Shown: in pieces, positions 26,573 to 35,327 of the stretch
Numbering within the stretch: the first letter of the stretch is position 1
Layout: each line of letters starts with the position of its first letter
NCBI GenBank assembly: GCA_946407015.1
Contig: CAMJML010000011.1
Span: 1 to 64,000, forward strand
Length of the DNA: 64,000 bases
Reading direction: 5' to 3'
Origin: an uncultured Selenomonadales bacterium
Lineage (GTDB): Bacteria; Bacillota; Negativicutes; DSM-1736; Dendrosporobacteraceae
Program-made: the position numbers and the translations under genes
Notes under the pieces: model-generated
Database searches by the model: none
Seen by the model: only the letters and a program-made list of their open reading frames with translations
Told to the model about the DNA's origin: nothing

Positions 26573-27635
26573 ACTTGCAGGTATTCATAAACAATTTGGC
26601 TCGTTTGCCGCTTTAAAAAATATCAACTTAACCGTACCGACCGGTGAGCTGGTAGCTCTTTTGGGACCTTCCGGTTCAGGAAAAACGACGTTGCTGCGTA
26701 TTATTGCCGGCTTGGAACAAGCTGATCAAGGAAGCATTTTATTTCATGGCCAGGATACTTCTCACTATGAGGTTCAGCAGCGGCAAGTCGGCTTTGTATT
26801 CCAGCATTATGCCTTATTCCGTCACATGACGGTATTTGAAAATGTAGCTTTTGGCTTGAATGTACGGCCGAAAAACTTGCGTCCCTCAGCGAAAGTGATT
26901 GAAGAAAAAGTGCATCAGCTGCTCAGCTTGGTACGTCTCGATGGTTTTGCCGGCCGCTATCCGTCTCAGCTCTCAGGGGGACAGCGGCAGCGGGTGGCCT
27001 TAGCCAGAGCCTTGGCGGTGGAGCCACAGGTCTTATTGCTGGATGAACCTTTTGGAGCTTTGGATGCCAAAGTACGCAAAGAATTACGGCGCTGGCTGCG
27101 GCAATTGCATGATGAATTGCATATTACCAGCGTTTTTGTCACACACGATCAGGAAGAAGCCCTGGATGTAGCAGACCGTATTGTGATCTTGAATCAGGGG
27201 CAAATTGAACAGATGGGTACTCCTGAAGAAGTGTATGAGCAGCCGAAAAATGCCTTTGTCTATAATTTCCTGGGAAATGTTAATCTGTTCCGGGGACGGA
27301 TTCAGCAAGGTCGGGTACGTATCGGCTCACTGGAAATTGAGGCACCGGAATATGCTCATCACGACGATAGTGGCTCGATTATCAGCTATGTGCGCCCTTA
27401 TAACCTTGAAATCGAGCGCTCCGGTCATGGGCAGGAATATTTCCGGGCGAAAATTGTGCATATCCGGGCCGTGGGACCAACCGCTTTTCTTGAACTCAAA
27501 CGTGAAGATACTGCTGAATTAATTGAAGCTGAATTACTCAAGGAACGCTACCGTGAACTCAACCTGAAAATTGGCGAAACGGTTTTTGTAAAGCCAAAAG
27601 ATCTGAAGATTTTTCTCGAAGATTATTGCATTTAG
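26562..27635 (+). CDS. cysA: Sulfate/thiosulfate import ATP-binding protein
   Basis: A 357 aa ABC ATPase. The motifs are Walker [14 protein letters not shown]-loop [12 protein letters not shown], signature [15 protein letters not shown], Walker [17 protein letters not shown] and the H-loop FVTHDQEEA. The C-terminal 120 residues are the regulatory TOBE-like region of CysA. It energises sulfate uptake by CysT and CysW. Its start lies inside the end of cysW. A strong terminator follows. Confidence 0.96.
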   Translation: MSIELAGIHKQFGSFAALKNINLTVPTGELVALLGPSGSGKTTLLRIIAGLEQADQGSILFHGQDTSHYEVQQRQVGFVFQHYALFRHMTVFENVAFGLNVRPKNLRPSAKVIEEKVHQLLSLVRLDGFAGRYPSQLSGGQRQRVALARALAVEPQVLLLDEPFGALDAKVRKELRRWLRQLHDELHITSVFVTHDQEEALDVADRIVILNQGQIEQMGTPEEVYEQPKNAFVYNFLGNVNLFRGRIQQGRVRIGSLEIEAPEYAHHDDSGSIISYVRPYNLEIERSGHGQEYFRAKIVHIRAVGPTAFLELKREDTAELIEAELLKERYRELNLKIGETVFVKPKDLKIFLEDYCI

Positions 27636-27698
27636 TCGGGATTGAGTTCTTGATGGTGAAATAGGTCGCTGACGTTTAGCCTCTATACGATTTACGCA

Positions 27699-27743
27699 GC
27701 CCCAAAGCTAACAACACATTGTTGTTAGCTTTGGGGCTTTTTT
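27699..27743 (+). terminator. Intrinsic terminator of the sulfate operon
   Basis: A 17 bp perfect stem (27699-27715 with 27721-27737), 5-base loop, then six T. Confidence 0.95.
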
Positions 27744-27914
27744 GTTCTATTCATTAAAAAAGATGGCCTGATTTTTTGCCGGCCGCTTTATTTGAAATTG
27801 AACAGGCTGTTTTCATGATTGGCTGTCATAAAATAGTACAAGTCCTAATACTTATGTAGAAAGGAACTGAGCGGAGCGTCAAAGCTATTTCTTCAAGTCG
27901 TGGAGGTGGATTTT

Positions 27915-29330
27915 TTGCGACAGGAGAACCCAGGGTTTAAATCAGTGGAATTTGGTTTTGTTAAGGGGTTGATTACGGAACTTGAGGCCATTATTAATTC
28001 GTCGTATGACGGTATCTTTATTACCGATGGAAGCGGCATTGTTCTGCGGGTCAATGAAGCTTATAGCAGGATTACCGGGATTAAAGCCGCTGAAGTCATT
28101 GGCAAGAGCATGGCCAGCTTGGTGAGCGAAGGCGTATATGATCAATCGGTGACTTTGCTGGTCATGGAAAAACGGGAAAGTGTCACGATTAGTCAAACGG
28201 TACAACGCAGCAACAAGCAGATTCTGGTGACGGGAAATCCAATCTTTGATGAGCGGGGCAAACTGTTTCGTGTGGTGACCAATGTCCGTGACGTCACTGA
28301 ACTCAACCAACTAGAAAAGAAGCTTTCCAGGACAAGAGCCGAACGGCTTAAGTATCAAATCGAGGTATCCCATTTACGGTCCCTGCAGGTGAAATCCTCG
28401 GAACTGGTTTACCGGAGCCGGATTATGGAATCGGTTTTGGAATTGGCTGCCAAGGTTGCGGAAGTGAATTCAACTGTCCTTATTACCGGTGAGTCCGGTA
28501 CCGGCAAAGAACTCATCGCCAAATTTATTCACCGGCAGGGCAAAGGAGACAAGCTGCCGTTTATTAAAATCAATTGCGGAGCTATTCCGGACAATCTATT
28601 GGAGTCCGAACTCTTTGGGTATGACCGGGGTGCTTTTACCGGGGCGAAAAAAGAAGGCAAACCAGGATTATTTGAGTTAGCCAATAACGGGACCCTTTTT
28701 TTGGACGAGATTGGTGAAATGCCGCCTTTCCTTCAGGTCAAGCTACTCAGGGCCTTGCAGGATAAAACGATTACCCGGGTTGGCGGGGTTGAGCCCATCA
28801 AGGTGAATGTGCGCATTGTTGCTGCAACGCACCGGCATCTTGCCCAGATGGTGAAAGAAGGGACTTTCCGGGAAGATTTATACTACCGGCTCATGGTGGT
28901 ACCCCTTCACATTGCGCCATTACGAGACCGTAAGGAGGATATCCCGCTGCTGATTGTTCACTTTTTGGATAAATTCAATCAAAGTTTCGGATTCACGAAG
29001 ACGATGCTTCCTGAAGTGATTGACAGGATGACGGAATATTCCTGGCCGGGAAATGTCCGTGAATTGGAAAATGTCATTGAGAGATTGATTGTGACCACGC
29101 CCGGGGATGAAATTGATGTTGCATCATTACCGGTTTCCTTGCATGTTAAACCGGTTTTGCCTAAGCCTGGGGCTAAGTTAAAAGAGGCTGTAGAGTCAAC
29201 GGAAAAATATCTGTTGGCCTCAACCTTAAAAGAATACGGAACGTTGCAATTAGCTGCAAACGTACTTGGAATTGATCGCAGCACCTGTTTTCGGAAAGCT
29301 GTAAAGTACGGTTTAGTAGCCAATAAGTAA
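27915..29330 (+). CDS. PAS-domain sigma-54-dependent activator
   Basis: A protein of about 471 aa. A PAS sensor (about residues 20-130, with [20 protein letters not shown]) is followed by a coiled linker, the AAA+ domain with Walker A GESGTGKE, the sigma-54 contact loop GAFTGA and Walker [11 protein letters not shown], and a C-terminal Fis-type helix-turn-helix. It drives sigma-54 promoters, most likely the -24/-12 promoter at 29494 that precedes the 4-hydroxybutyrate operon. The start is uncertain: TTG 27915 lies five bases after GGAGGTGG; GTG 27900 would sit on that site. The PAS ligand is unknown but could be 4-hydroxybutyrate or a CoA ester; that is inference. Confidence 0.93.
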   Translation: MRQENPGFKSVEFGFVKGLITELEAIINSSYDGIFITDGSGIVLRVNEAYSRITGIKAAEVIGKSMASLVSEGVYDQSVTLLVMEKRESVTISQTVQRSNKQILVTGNPIFDERGKLFRVVTNVRDVTELNQLEKKLSRTRAERLKYQIEVSHLRSLQVKSSELVYRSRIMESVLELAAKVAEVNSTVLITGESGTGKELIAKFIHRQGKGDKLPFIKINCGAIPDNLLESELFGYDRGAFTGAKKEGKPGLFELANNGTLFLDEIGEMPPFLQVKLLRALQDKTITRVGGVEPIKVNVRIVAATHRHLAQMVKEGTFREDLYYRLMVVPLHIAPLRDRKEDIPLLIVHFLDKFNQSFGFTKTMLPEVIDRMTEYSWPGNVRELENVIERLIVTTPGDEIDVASLPVSLHVKPVLPKPGAKLKEAVESTEKYLLASTLKEYGTLQLAANVLGIDRSTCFRKAVKYGLVANK

Positions 29331-29345
29331 AATGCTATGCAAAAT

Positions 29346-29361
29346 TGCACAAAGACGTGCA
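29346..29361 (+). promoter_or_regulatory. Candidate activator-binding dyad upstream of the sigma-54 promoter
   Basis: TGCAC-6-GTGCA lies about 135 bases before the -24 element, a usual distance for an enhancer site. It sits just after the activator's stop codon. Binding is inferred only from symmetry and place. Confidence 0.4.
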
Positions 29362-29404
29362 GTTTGGCACAAGCCTTGAGCTTAGCTGTAAGCCAAGCTT
29401 TTCT

Positions 29405-29446
29405 GAGTACATTGTGTGCGCAATTGCACAGGATGTACTCTTTTTT
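29405..29446 (+). terminator. Intrinsic terminator of the activator gene
   Basis: GAGTACAT pairs with ATGTACTC, with an inner TGTGC/GCACA helix, followed by six T. Confidence 0.88.
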
Positions 29447-29493
29447 ATGGCTGCTAAATACTGGAAAATCAAGGGCTGCGTAAGCTTATCCTC

Positions 29494-29510
29494 TTGGCAT
29501 GTTCTTTGCA
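29494..29510 (+). promoter_or_regulatory. Sigma-54 (-24/-12) promoter
   Basis: TTGGCATGTTCTTTGCA matches the consensus TTGGCAC-N5-TTGCA well. The invariant GG (29496-29497) and GC (29508-29509) are exactly 10 bases apart. It lies about 95 bases before the permease gene and directly after the gene for a sigma-54 activator. Confidence 0.88.
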
Positions 29511-29604
29511 ATATAGCAAAGTAGAACAACAGCGCAAGCTGAAGGAGGTGCCGGATAAGCGCATGGTTGCTCTGGGTAATGAAAAATGAAAGAGGTGAGT
29601 TGCA

Positions 29605-31017
29605 ATGAGTTGGTTAGGACCTGTTTACAAGCGTGAGGTTGGAAAACCTCAACCTTTTTTTCCATTTGGCCCGTTTCAGTTTAGATTGCCTTTTATTCAT
29701 TATCGCTTTGAACTTCCGGACTTTATCCAAGGTCTGTTAATGTGTGCGGTATGCCTGGGCATCATCCCCGTATTGCAGGAGTATCTCGGAATGCCATTTG
29801 AAATTGCCATTACCATTGTTATTCTGAACGGCTTTTTCTATCTCTGGCATTCTCATTTGGGAGATCCGGTTGTTCCTGGTTGGATTACGCCGGCGATTCC
29901 GCTTTTGCTGCTCTGGCTGAAAACCTTTCCTGAGGGTGTCACCCGGATGCATGCGCTGATTGCCTTCGAACTGGAGCTGGGAATATTCTCTTTAATCCTG
30001 GGAATGACCGGCTTGGCCAAGCGTTTTGTGGACCTGGTGCCTGATGCCTTAAAATCCGGTATTCTGCTCGGTGCCGGAATTGCTGCTGTACGGCTGGTTT
30101 TCCAGCACGGCGGCCGGTTCGACCTTTATCCATGGACCATTACGATCTCTATTGGTTTTGCTTTCTATATTCTCTTTTCCAACCATTTTAAAACACTGCG
30201 TAGCAAAAGTAAGCTTCTGAAACATATTTCTGACCTCGGGCTCATGCCGTCATTGGTGCTTGCTATTTTTGTTGCTCCGCTGGTGAAAGAACTGCCCTGG
30301 CCAACCATTCAATGGGGATTTACTATTCCGCAATTCTATACCTTGTTTACCGAGTGGACTCCTTTTGCCGACCGTATTGGCTGGCCGCCATTCAGTTTGT
30401 ATATGAGTGCCGCTCCCCTGGTATTTGCAGTGTACATTGTTTTATTCGGTGAGTTGATTCAGGCCGAAGCGTTGATTGATGAAGCTCGCGAATTTCGCCA
30501 TGGGGATGAAGACATCCATTTTGACGCCAACCGCAACAATATGATCGTGGGTATCCGCAACATTGGTATGTCGATGATTGGGCCGGATGCCTCCATGTGC
30601 GGGCCGATGTGGGCAGCTATGCAGGTGGTGGAATGTGAGCGCTATAAGCACGGGCCGGAAGCGATGGATAGTTTGTTTGGCGGTGTGGCTTCCTTCCGCT
30701 GGGGAACCTTTACTGGCTATTTCTTTTCTCCGATCGTGACGCTGGTGAAGCCCATTCTTCCTATTGCGCTGTCTTTGACCATGCTGGTTCAGGGGTATGT
30801 GGCCGTACGCGTGGGCATTCTGAAAGCCCGTACCTTTAATGATCTCGGTGTGGCTGGAATTGTGGCCGCAGTCCTGATTACCCGTGAGGCGGCCGCTGCT
30901 TTTGGCGTCGGCATTGTCCTGTGCGCGCTCATCTATGGCAAGGATTTCTTCCGTAATTGGAATCAGTACGATAAGGCTAAAGATCCGGTGTTTAATAGCC
31001 GTATTGGCGAGGAGTAA
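29605..31017 (+). CDS. Multi-spanning permease, NCS2/SulP-like fold suspected
   Basis: A 470 aa membrane protein with about 12-14 hydrophobic segments. The stretch GDPVVPGWITPAIPLLLLW near residue 90 resembles the broken helix of UraA/SulP-type transporters, and a second region near 335-350 is rich in Gly, Met and Pro. I do not recognise a precise family. As the first gene after the sigma-54 promoter and 38 bases before the 4-hydroxybutyryl-CoA dehydratase gene, it is the likely uptake system for the pathway substrate, 4-hydroxybutyrate or a precursor. The substrate is inference from context. AGAGGTGAG precedes the ATG. Confidence 0.7.
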   Translation: MSWLGPVYKREVGKPQPFFPFGPFQFRLPFIHYRFELPDFIQGLLMCAVCLGIIPVLQEYLGMPFEIAITIVILNGFFYLWHSHLGDPVVPGWITPAIPLLLLWLKTFPEGVTRMHALIAFELELGIFSLILGMTGLAKRFVDLVPDALKSGILLGAGIAAVRLVFQHGGRFDLYPWTITISIGFAFYILFSNHFKTLRSKSKLLKHISDLGLMPSLVLAIFVAPLVKELPWPTIQWGFTIPQFYTLFTEWTPFADRIGWPPFSLYMSAAPLVFAVYIVLFGELIQAEALIDEAREFRHGDEDIHFDANRNNMIVGIRNIGMSMIGPDASMCGPMWAAMQVVECERYKHGPEAMDSLFGGVASFRWGTFTGYFFSPIVTLVKPILPIALSLTMLVQGYVAVRVGILKARTFNDLGVAGIVAAVLITREAAAAFGVGIVLCALIYGKDFFRNWNQYDKAKDPVFNSRIGEE

Positions 31018-31055
31018 ACAAGACCTTTATTGAGTACATATTGGGAGGTAGAACA

Positions 31056-32507
31056 ATGAAAACAGCAGAGCAGTATGAGGAAAGTTTACGCCAGTTACAT
31101 TTTAAGGTGTATGTACAAGGTGAACTGGTTGAAAATCCGGTCGATCATCCTATTATCAGGCCATCCATGAATTCGGTAAAGGCCACTTACGAGTTGGCTG
31201 AACTGCCAGAATATGAAGATCTTATGACCGCTACATCGCATCTGACCGGTAAAAAAATCAATCGTTTTTGTCATTTGCATCAAAGTACCGAGGATTTGAT
31301 TAAAAAAGTAAAAATGCAGCGGCTGCTTGGCCAAAAAACGGCCGCCTGTTTTCAGCGGTGTGTGGGCATGGATGCCATTAACGCCGTGGACAGTGTCACC
31401 TATGAAATGGATCAAAAGCTTGGTACCCACTATCATGAACGGTTTGTTCAATTTTTGCTCAACATGCAGGAACAAGACTGGACTGTCGATGGTGCTATGA
31501 CCGATCCTAAAGGGGATCGTGGTCTTGGTCCAAGTAAACAGGCCGATCCTGATTTATATGTCCGTATTGTTGAACAGCGCGAAGACGGGATCGTTGTCCG
31601 CGGTGCCAAATGCCACCAGACCGGAGCGCTCAATTCACATTGGATTCTGGTTATGCCGACTATTTCCATGACCCAGGAAGATCGTGATTATGCCGTTTCT
31701 TTTGTTGCTCCGGCAGATGCAGAGGGAATTTTCTATATCTATGGCCGCCAGTCCTGCGATACACGCAAACTGGAGGGCGGCGATATTGATGTTGGCAACA
31801 AACAATTTGGCGGACATGAAGCGCTCATGGTTTTTGATAATGTCTTTATCCCTTGGGAGAACGTGTTTATGTGCGGGGAGTACGAGTTCAGCGGTGCGCT
31901 GGTTGAACGTTTTGCCGGCTATCATCGTCAAAGTTATGGCGGCTGTAAGGTCGGTGTTGGTGATGTTCTGATTGGGGCTGCTGCTTTGGCCGCCGACTAT
32001 AATGGTGCGCAAAAAGCCTCGCATCTTAAAGATAAGCTCATTGAAATGGTTCATCTGAATGAAACGCTGTACGCGTGCGGCATTGCCTGTTCGGCTGAAG
32101 GCTATAAAACGGCATCGGGCACTTACCTGATCGATCTGTTGCTGGCCAATGTCTGTAAACAGAATGTCACCCGTTTTCCTTATGAGATCGCCCGTCTTGC
32201 CGAAGATATTGCCGGTGGGTTGATGGTCACTATGCCGTCGGAAAAGGATCTGCGTCATCCGGTCATTGGCAAGGTGGTGGAGAAATACTTTAAAGGCGTT
32301 GCTGCTGTACCAACCGAATACCGGATGCGGGTATTGCGTCTGATTGAGAATCTTACGCTCGGAACGGCGGCCGTCGGGTACCGTACCGAGTCCATGCATG
32401 GCGCCGGTTCACCGCAGGCACAGCGGATCATGATTGCCCGTCAAGGCAATATTACGCAAAAGAAAGAACTGGCTAAGGCGATTGCCGGAATCCCGGTGCA
32501 GGGATAG
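31056..32507 (+). CDS. abfD: 4-hydroxybutyryl-CoA dehydratase / vinylacetyl-CoA isomerase
   Basis: A 483 aa flavin and [4Fe-4S] enzyme that dehydrates 4-hydroxybutyryl-CoA to crotonyl-CoA through a ketyl radical. The cluster ligands known from the Clostridium aminobutyricum enzyme (Cys99, Cys103, His292, Cys299) have clear counterparts: Cys98 and Cys102 in AACFQRCVGMDA, His290 and Cys297 in GYHRQSYGGC. The flavin region KGDRGLGPSKQADPDLYVR is also present, and full length agrees. The start ATG 31056 follows GGGAGGTAG. It is the second gene of the sigma-54 operon, and the following small genes may help to build its cluster. Confidence 0.95.
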   Translation: MKTAEQYEESLRQLHFKVYVQGELVENPVDHPIIRPSMNSVKATYELAELPEYEDLMTATSHLTGKKINRFCHLHQSTEDLIKKVKMQRLLGQKTAACFQRCVGMDAINAVDSVTYEMDQKLGTHYHERFVQFLLNMQEQDWTVDGAMTDPKGDRGLGPSKQADPDLYVRIVEQREDGIVVRGAKCHQTGALNSHWILVMPTISMTQEDRDYAVSFVAPADAEGIFYIYGRQSCDTRKLEGGDIDVGNKQFGGHEALMVFDNVFIPWENVFMCGEYEFSGALVERFAGYHRQSYGGCKVGVGDVLIGAAALAADYNGAQKASHLKDKLIEMVHLNETLYACGIACSAEGYKTASGTYLIDLLLANVCKQNVTRFPYEIARLAEDIAGGLMVTMPSEKDLRHPVIGKVVEKYFKGVAAVPTEYRMRVLRLIENLTLGTAAVGYRTESMHGAGSPQAQRIMIARQGNITQKKELAKAIAGIPVQG

Positions 32508-32511
32508 GGCT

Positions 32512-32808
32512 ATGGAAGAGCTGGTAAAGATCATTGATCAAAAAATAAGACCGGCTATTAACGCCCATCATGGTGACATCGAGGTGATGGGAATTACAGG
32601 TGAGGGCATTGTTCAAATCAAACTGACCGGGGCATGCAGCACATGCCCCGGTGCCCAACATACGCTTCACGAGGTGATCGAGTCTGTTCTCAAGGAAGCC
32701 TGTCCTGAAGTCAAGGGGGTTATGCCGGTATTTCAGGTGAACGAAGAACTCATTCAGGCGGCTTTGAACCTATTGCGCAAGGGTAAGCCGTATGATTGCC
32801 AGCATTAG
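32512..32808 (+). CDS. NifU C-terminal-like Fe-S scaffold protein
   Basis: A 98 aa protein matching the NifU-type scaffold domain. The paired cysteines lie in GACSTCPGAQHTLHEVIE, the usual place for holding a transferable [4Fe-4S] cluster. It starts five bases after the dehydratase stop at ATG 32512 and its end overlaps the next gene by 17 bases. Tight coupling to abfD suggests cluster delivery to that enzyme; that is inference from order. Confidence 0.88.
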   Translation: MEELVKIIDQKIRPAINAHHGDIEVMGITGEGIVQIKLTGACSTCPGAQHTLHEVIESVLKEACPEVKGVMPVFQVNEELIQAALNLLRKGKPYDCQH

Positions 32809-33109
32809 ATTTTGCGGCGGCTGCAATCCCAGAATTGATCGCCGGCTGATCGCCGATCAGTTGGCCGAATATCTGCGCACAGCTGCAATTCAGGTGGTTT
32901 ATAACAAGAGCGAGGCTGATGTGATCATTTGTATAAGCGGTTGTACAGCAAGCTGCGCTGTGCAAGGGATGAATAAAGAGCAGATTGGTGCTGTCATTGC
33001 AGGCCCTTATGTGGATGGCATGGCAACTACAGAAATAGATTTGAGTCTGACAGCAATCAAAAAAGTGAGGGATTACCTTGGAAAATTGGAGAAACCTCTA
33101 TCAACATAA
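32792..33109 (+). CDS. Small cysteine-rich protein with a CGGCNPRIDR motif
   Basis: A 105 aa soluble protein of unknown function. It begins MIASIRFCGGCNPRIDR, and a second Cys pair lies in ICISGCTASCAVQG (about residues 46-59). The four main cysteines could hold an Fe-S cluster or metal. It overlaps the NifU-like gene upstream by 17 bases and the CoA-transferase gene downstream by 32 bases, so translation of the three is coupled. I do not recognise a characterised family. A role in maturing or activating the dehydratase is a guess. Confidence 0.8.
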   Translation: MIASIRFCGGCNPRIDRRLIADQLAEYLRTAAIQVVYNKSEADVIICISGCTASCAVQGMNKEQIGAVIAGPYVDGMATTEIDLSLTAIKKVRDYLGKLEKPLST

Positions 33110-34361
33110 ACTTAAGACCGCCGATGAGGCTGTGAAAGTCATCCAATCCGGGGACCGGGTCGTTATTGGCCATGCCTGCGGTGAACCTCAAGCCCTGGTG
33201 GCGGCGATGGTTAAACGGGCACCGGAACTGCGGGATGTGGAAATCGTTCATATGGTCGCCATGGGGAAGGCGCAGTATGCCCAGCCGGGAATGGAAGCCA
33301 GCTTCCGGCATAATGCCCTCTTTGTCGGTGCTTCGACACGGAAAGCCGTTGAAGAAAAACGGGCCGATTATACTCCCTGCTTCTTTTCCGAAGTGCCGCG
33401 CCTGTTTCGTGACAAGCTGCTGCCTGTGGACGTTGTTTTGTTACAGATTACACCACCGGATCAGGACGGCTTCTGCAGTTATGGCGTATCGGTGGATTAT
33501 ACACAGCCGGCAGCCGAGCATGCTGCTGCCGTCATTTGCCAGATGAACAGCGAGCTTCCCGTAACCGGCGGAGCCAAAATCCATCTGGATCAACTTCATT
33601 GCATTGTCGAACAGAATGAATCCCTGATTGAATTAAAGCCACCGCAGATTGGTGAAATCGAGCGTAAAATTGGTGAATATGTCGCCAGCCTGATTCCGGA
33701 CGGCGCGACTTTGCAACTCGGAATTGGGGCGATACCCGACGCTGTCTTGTTATTTCTTGGTGATAAAAAAGATCTTGGCATTCACTCGGAAATGTTTAGT
33801 GACGGAGTGGTTTTCCTTGCTGAGAGCGGTGTTGTGACCAACAGGAAAAAAACCATCCATACGGGTAAATTTGTCGCTACTTTTCTGATGGGTACCCGGA
33901 AACTGTATGATTTTGTTCATAACAATCCGGGTATCGAAATGCGATCAGTAGATTACGTCAATGATCCCTATATTATCGGACAGCATGACAAAATGATTTC
34001 TATTAATTCAGCGATACAAGTCGATCTCATGGGCCAAGTCAATGCGGAGATGATCGGCAGCAGGCAATTCAGCGGTATCGGCGGACAGGTTGATTTTGTC
34101 CGTGGTGCCAGCCGTTCCATTGGCGGCAAGTCCATCATTGCCTTACCTGCTACTGCATCCAACGGCAAGATATCAAGGATTACGGCCGAACTTGACCGGG
34201 GAGCGGCGGTATCCACATCGCGCAATGATGTACATTATGTCGTGACTGAATTCGGTATCGCTGACCTGCGTGGCAAGAGCCTGAAAGAACGGGCTAAAGC
34301 GCTGATCGCCATTGCCCATCCCGATTTCCAGGCAGCTCTAGCTGAGCAAGCAGGATTGTGA
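33078..34361 (+). CDS. abfT: 4-hydroxybutyrate CoA-transferase
   Basis: A 427 aa family I CoA-transferase of the acetyl-CoA hydrolase/transferase type. It shows SGDRVVIGHACGEPQALV, the LQLGIGAIPDAVLLFL region, HSEMFSDGVV and GGQVDFVRGA with the C-terminal VVTEFGIADLRGKS. It would move CoA from acetyl-CoA or butyryl-CoA to 4-hydroxybutyrate, the activation step before AbfD. The family also includes other acyl transfers, so specificity rests on context. The start is TTG 33078, after GTGAGGGA, inside the end of the cysteine-rich gene. Confidence 0.9.
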   Translation: MENWRNLYQHKLKTADEAVKVIQSGDRVVIGHACGEPQALVAAMVKRAPELRDVEIVHMVAMGKAQYAQPGMEASFRHNALFVGASTRKAVEEKRADYTPCFFSEVPRLFRDKLLPVDVVLLQITPPDQDGFCSYGVSVDYTQPAAEHAAAVICQMNSELPVTGGAKIHLDQLHCIVEQNESLIELKPPQIGEIERKIGEYVASLIPDGATLQLGIGAIPDAVLLFLGDKKDLGIHSEMFSDGVVFLAESGVVTNRKKTIHTGKFVATFLMGTRKLYDFVHNNPGIEMRSVDYVNDPYIIGQHDKMISINSAIQVDLMGQVNAEMIGSRQFSGIGGQVDFVRGASRSIGGKSIIALPATASNGKISRITAELDRGAAVSTSRNDVHYVVTEFGIADLRGKSLKERAKALIAIAHPDFQAALAEQAGL

Positions 34362-34373
34362 CGGAGGAAAATT

Positions 34374-34976
34374 ATGCCGATTATTACGTTCATTAAAGAT
34401 ATGGTGGCGATGGCAAAAGGTTCTTACTATTACCGGATTGCCAGGCATACTCAGCTGTTTTGTCAGCGAGCCCATGTCCAGGCAGTCAATGGCCGGCAGC
34501 GCCGGATGTTTTTTGTGGCTGCTGCGGCCGCCGATGAAACCATGGGCCGGTTGCTCCGGCTAAGACCTGATGCAGCAGGGGCGGGATACCGCCCGCGGAA
34601 GTTTCGCAGCCCTGTGAAGCAATCGGCACTGTTTGCCTTAAAAATTTACCTTTCGGCCTTATTGGTACTGCTGGGCACACAGCGCCAGGACGTGCTGGCA
34701 AATACCGAACTGGATGAGCCGCAGCTTCTTAACAAATGGTGCTCTGTTTTTGAATACACCATGCCGGACAAGGAAGTATTCAATCAAATCCTTTTGCCCG
34801 CTTTTCAACAGGGCGGCATTGAGGCTTTGGCCAAGGCTGCCGGCACTTGCATTACCGGCCGGCTGTCTTGTGCCAGCCAGCCTCTTGAAGCTGATGAGCT
34901 GAAGGCCATGGAACACGCTTTAACCTATGATCTTGCTGCGGTTCTGCGAAATATTAAAATTCATGAGGCGGGTTGA
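34374..34976 (+). CDS. Uncharacterised protein in the 4-hydroxybutyrate operon
   Basis: A 200 aa protein of no family I know. It opens MPIITFIKDMVAMAKGSYYY, then has a basic Arg-rich region (about 35-85) with GRQRRMFFVAAAAAD, one hydrophobic stretch near 87-100 (FALKIYLSALLVLLG), and a helical C-terminus with isolated cysteines. GGAGG precedes the ATG, and the stop is five bases before the ATG of the HesB-like gene. It is part of the operon by spacing and strand. One membrane-associated helix is possible. Confidence 0.7.
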   Translation: MPIITFIKDMVAMAKGSYYYRIARHTQLFCQRAHVQAVNGRQRRMFFVAAAAADETMGRLLRLRPDAAGAGYRPRKFRSPVKQSALFALKIYLSALLVLLGTQRQDVLANTELDEPQLLNKWCSVFEYTMPDKEVFNQILLPAFQQGGIEALAKAAGTCITGRLSCASQPLEADELKAMEHALTYDLAAVLRNIKIHEAG

Positions 34977-34981
34977 AGGCT

Positions 34982-35323
34982 ATGTTCGAAATCGATTCGG
35001 ATGCGCTGGTTTTTATTACAAAACATGTTCAGGCGGTCACTATTGCGTTAAACTTTCAGCCGGCGATAGGAGGTTGTGCTTGTTCGAAGAACAGCATCAC
35101 AGGCAGTTATATCCCGGGGATTGCCCTTGGGCAGCCGCAGGCAGGAGAGGAGCAACGGTTTCACCAGATTGAATGTCAGGGCGTACAGGTTTTTTATCCT
35201 GCGAAACTGCAAATTAAAGAAGGGTTTTCCCATATCCGGATAACCCGAAAGAACGTTTTATGGTGGAGTTGGCTGGAACTCCAAGGAGCGAAGGCTATTC
35301 CGATGATCGATAAAGGTGGGTGA
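34982..35323 (+). CDS. HesB/IscA-like small protein with a CxC motif
   Basis: A 113 aa protein resembling the HesB-like or CC/Se-motif group. The key stretch is [18 protein letters not shown] (about residues 29-46), where two cysteines separated by one residue could bind an Fe-S cluster. There is no in-frame TGA, so this member is not a selenoprotein. I chose ATG 34982, nine bases after GAGGCGGG; TTG 34973 would leave no gap. It overlaps no neighbour and sits five bases before the thiolase start. Confidence 0.72.
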   Translation: MFEIDSDALVFITKHVQAVTIALNFQPAIGGCACSKNSITGSYIPGIALGQPQAGEEQRFHQIECQGVQVFYPAKLQIKEGFSHIRITRKNVLWWSWLELQGAKAIPMIDKGG

Positions 35324-35327
35324 GAAA

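Noticed and set aside
29364-29380. A second -24/-12-like site (TGGCAC then TTGA)
   Set aside because: The -12 GC is missing at the required 10-base distance; the site at 29494 fits far better.
29405-29440. TGTGC-6-GCACA as an activator-binding dyad
   Set aside because: It is the inner helix of the activator gene's terminator, so symmetry is explained.
34982-35323. Selenoprotein in the HesB-like gene
   Set aside because: The motif reads Cys-Ala-Cys and no in-frame TGA occurs before the normal stop.
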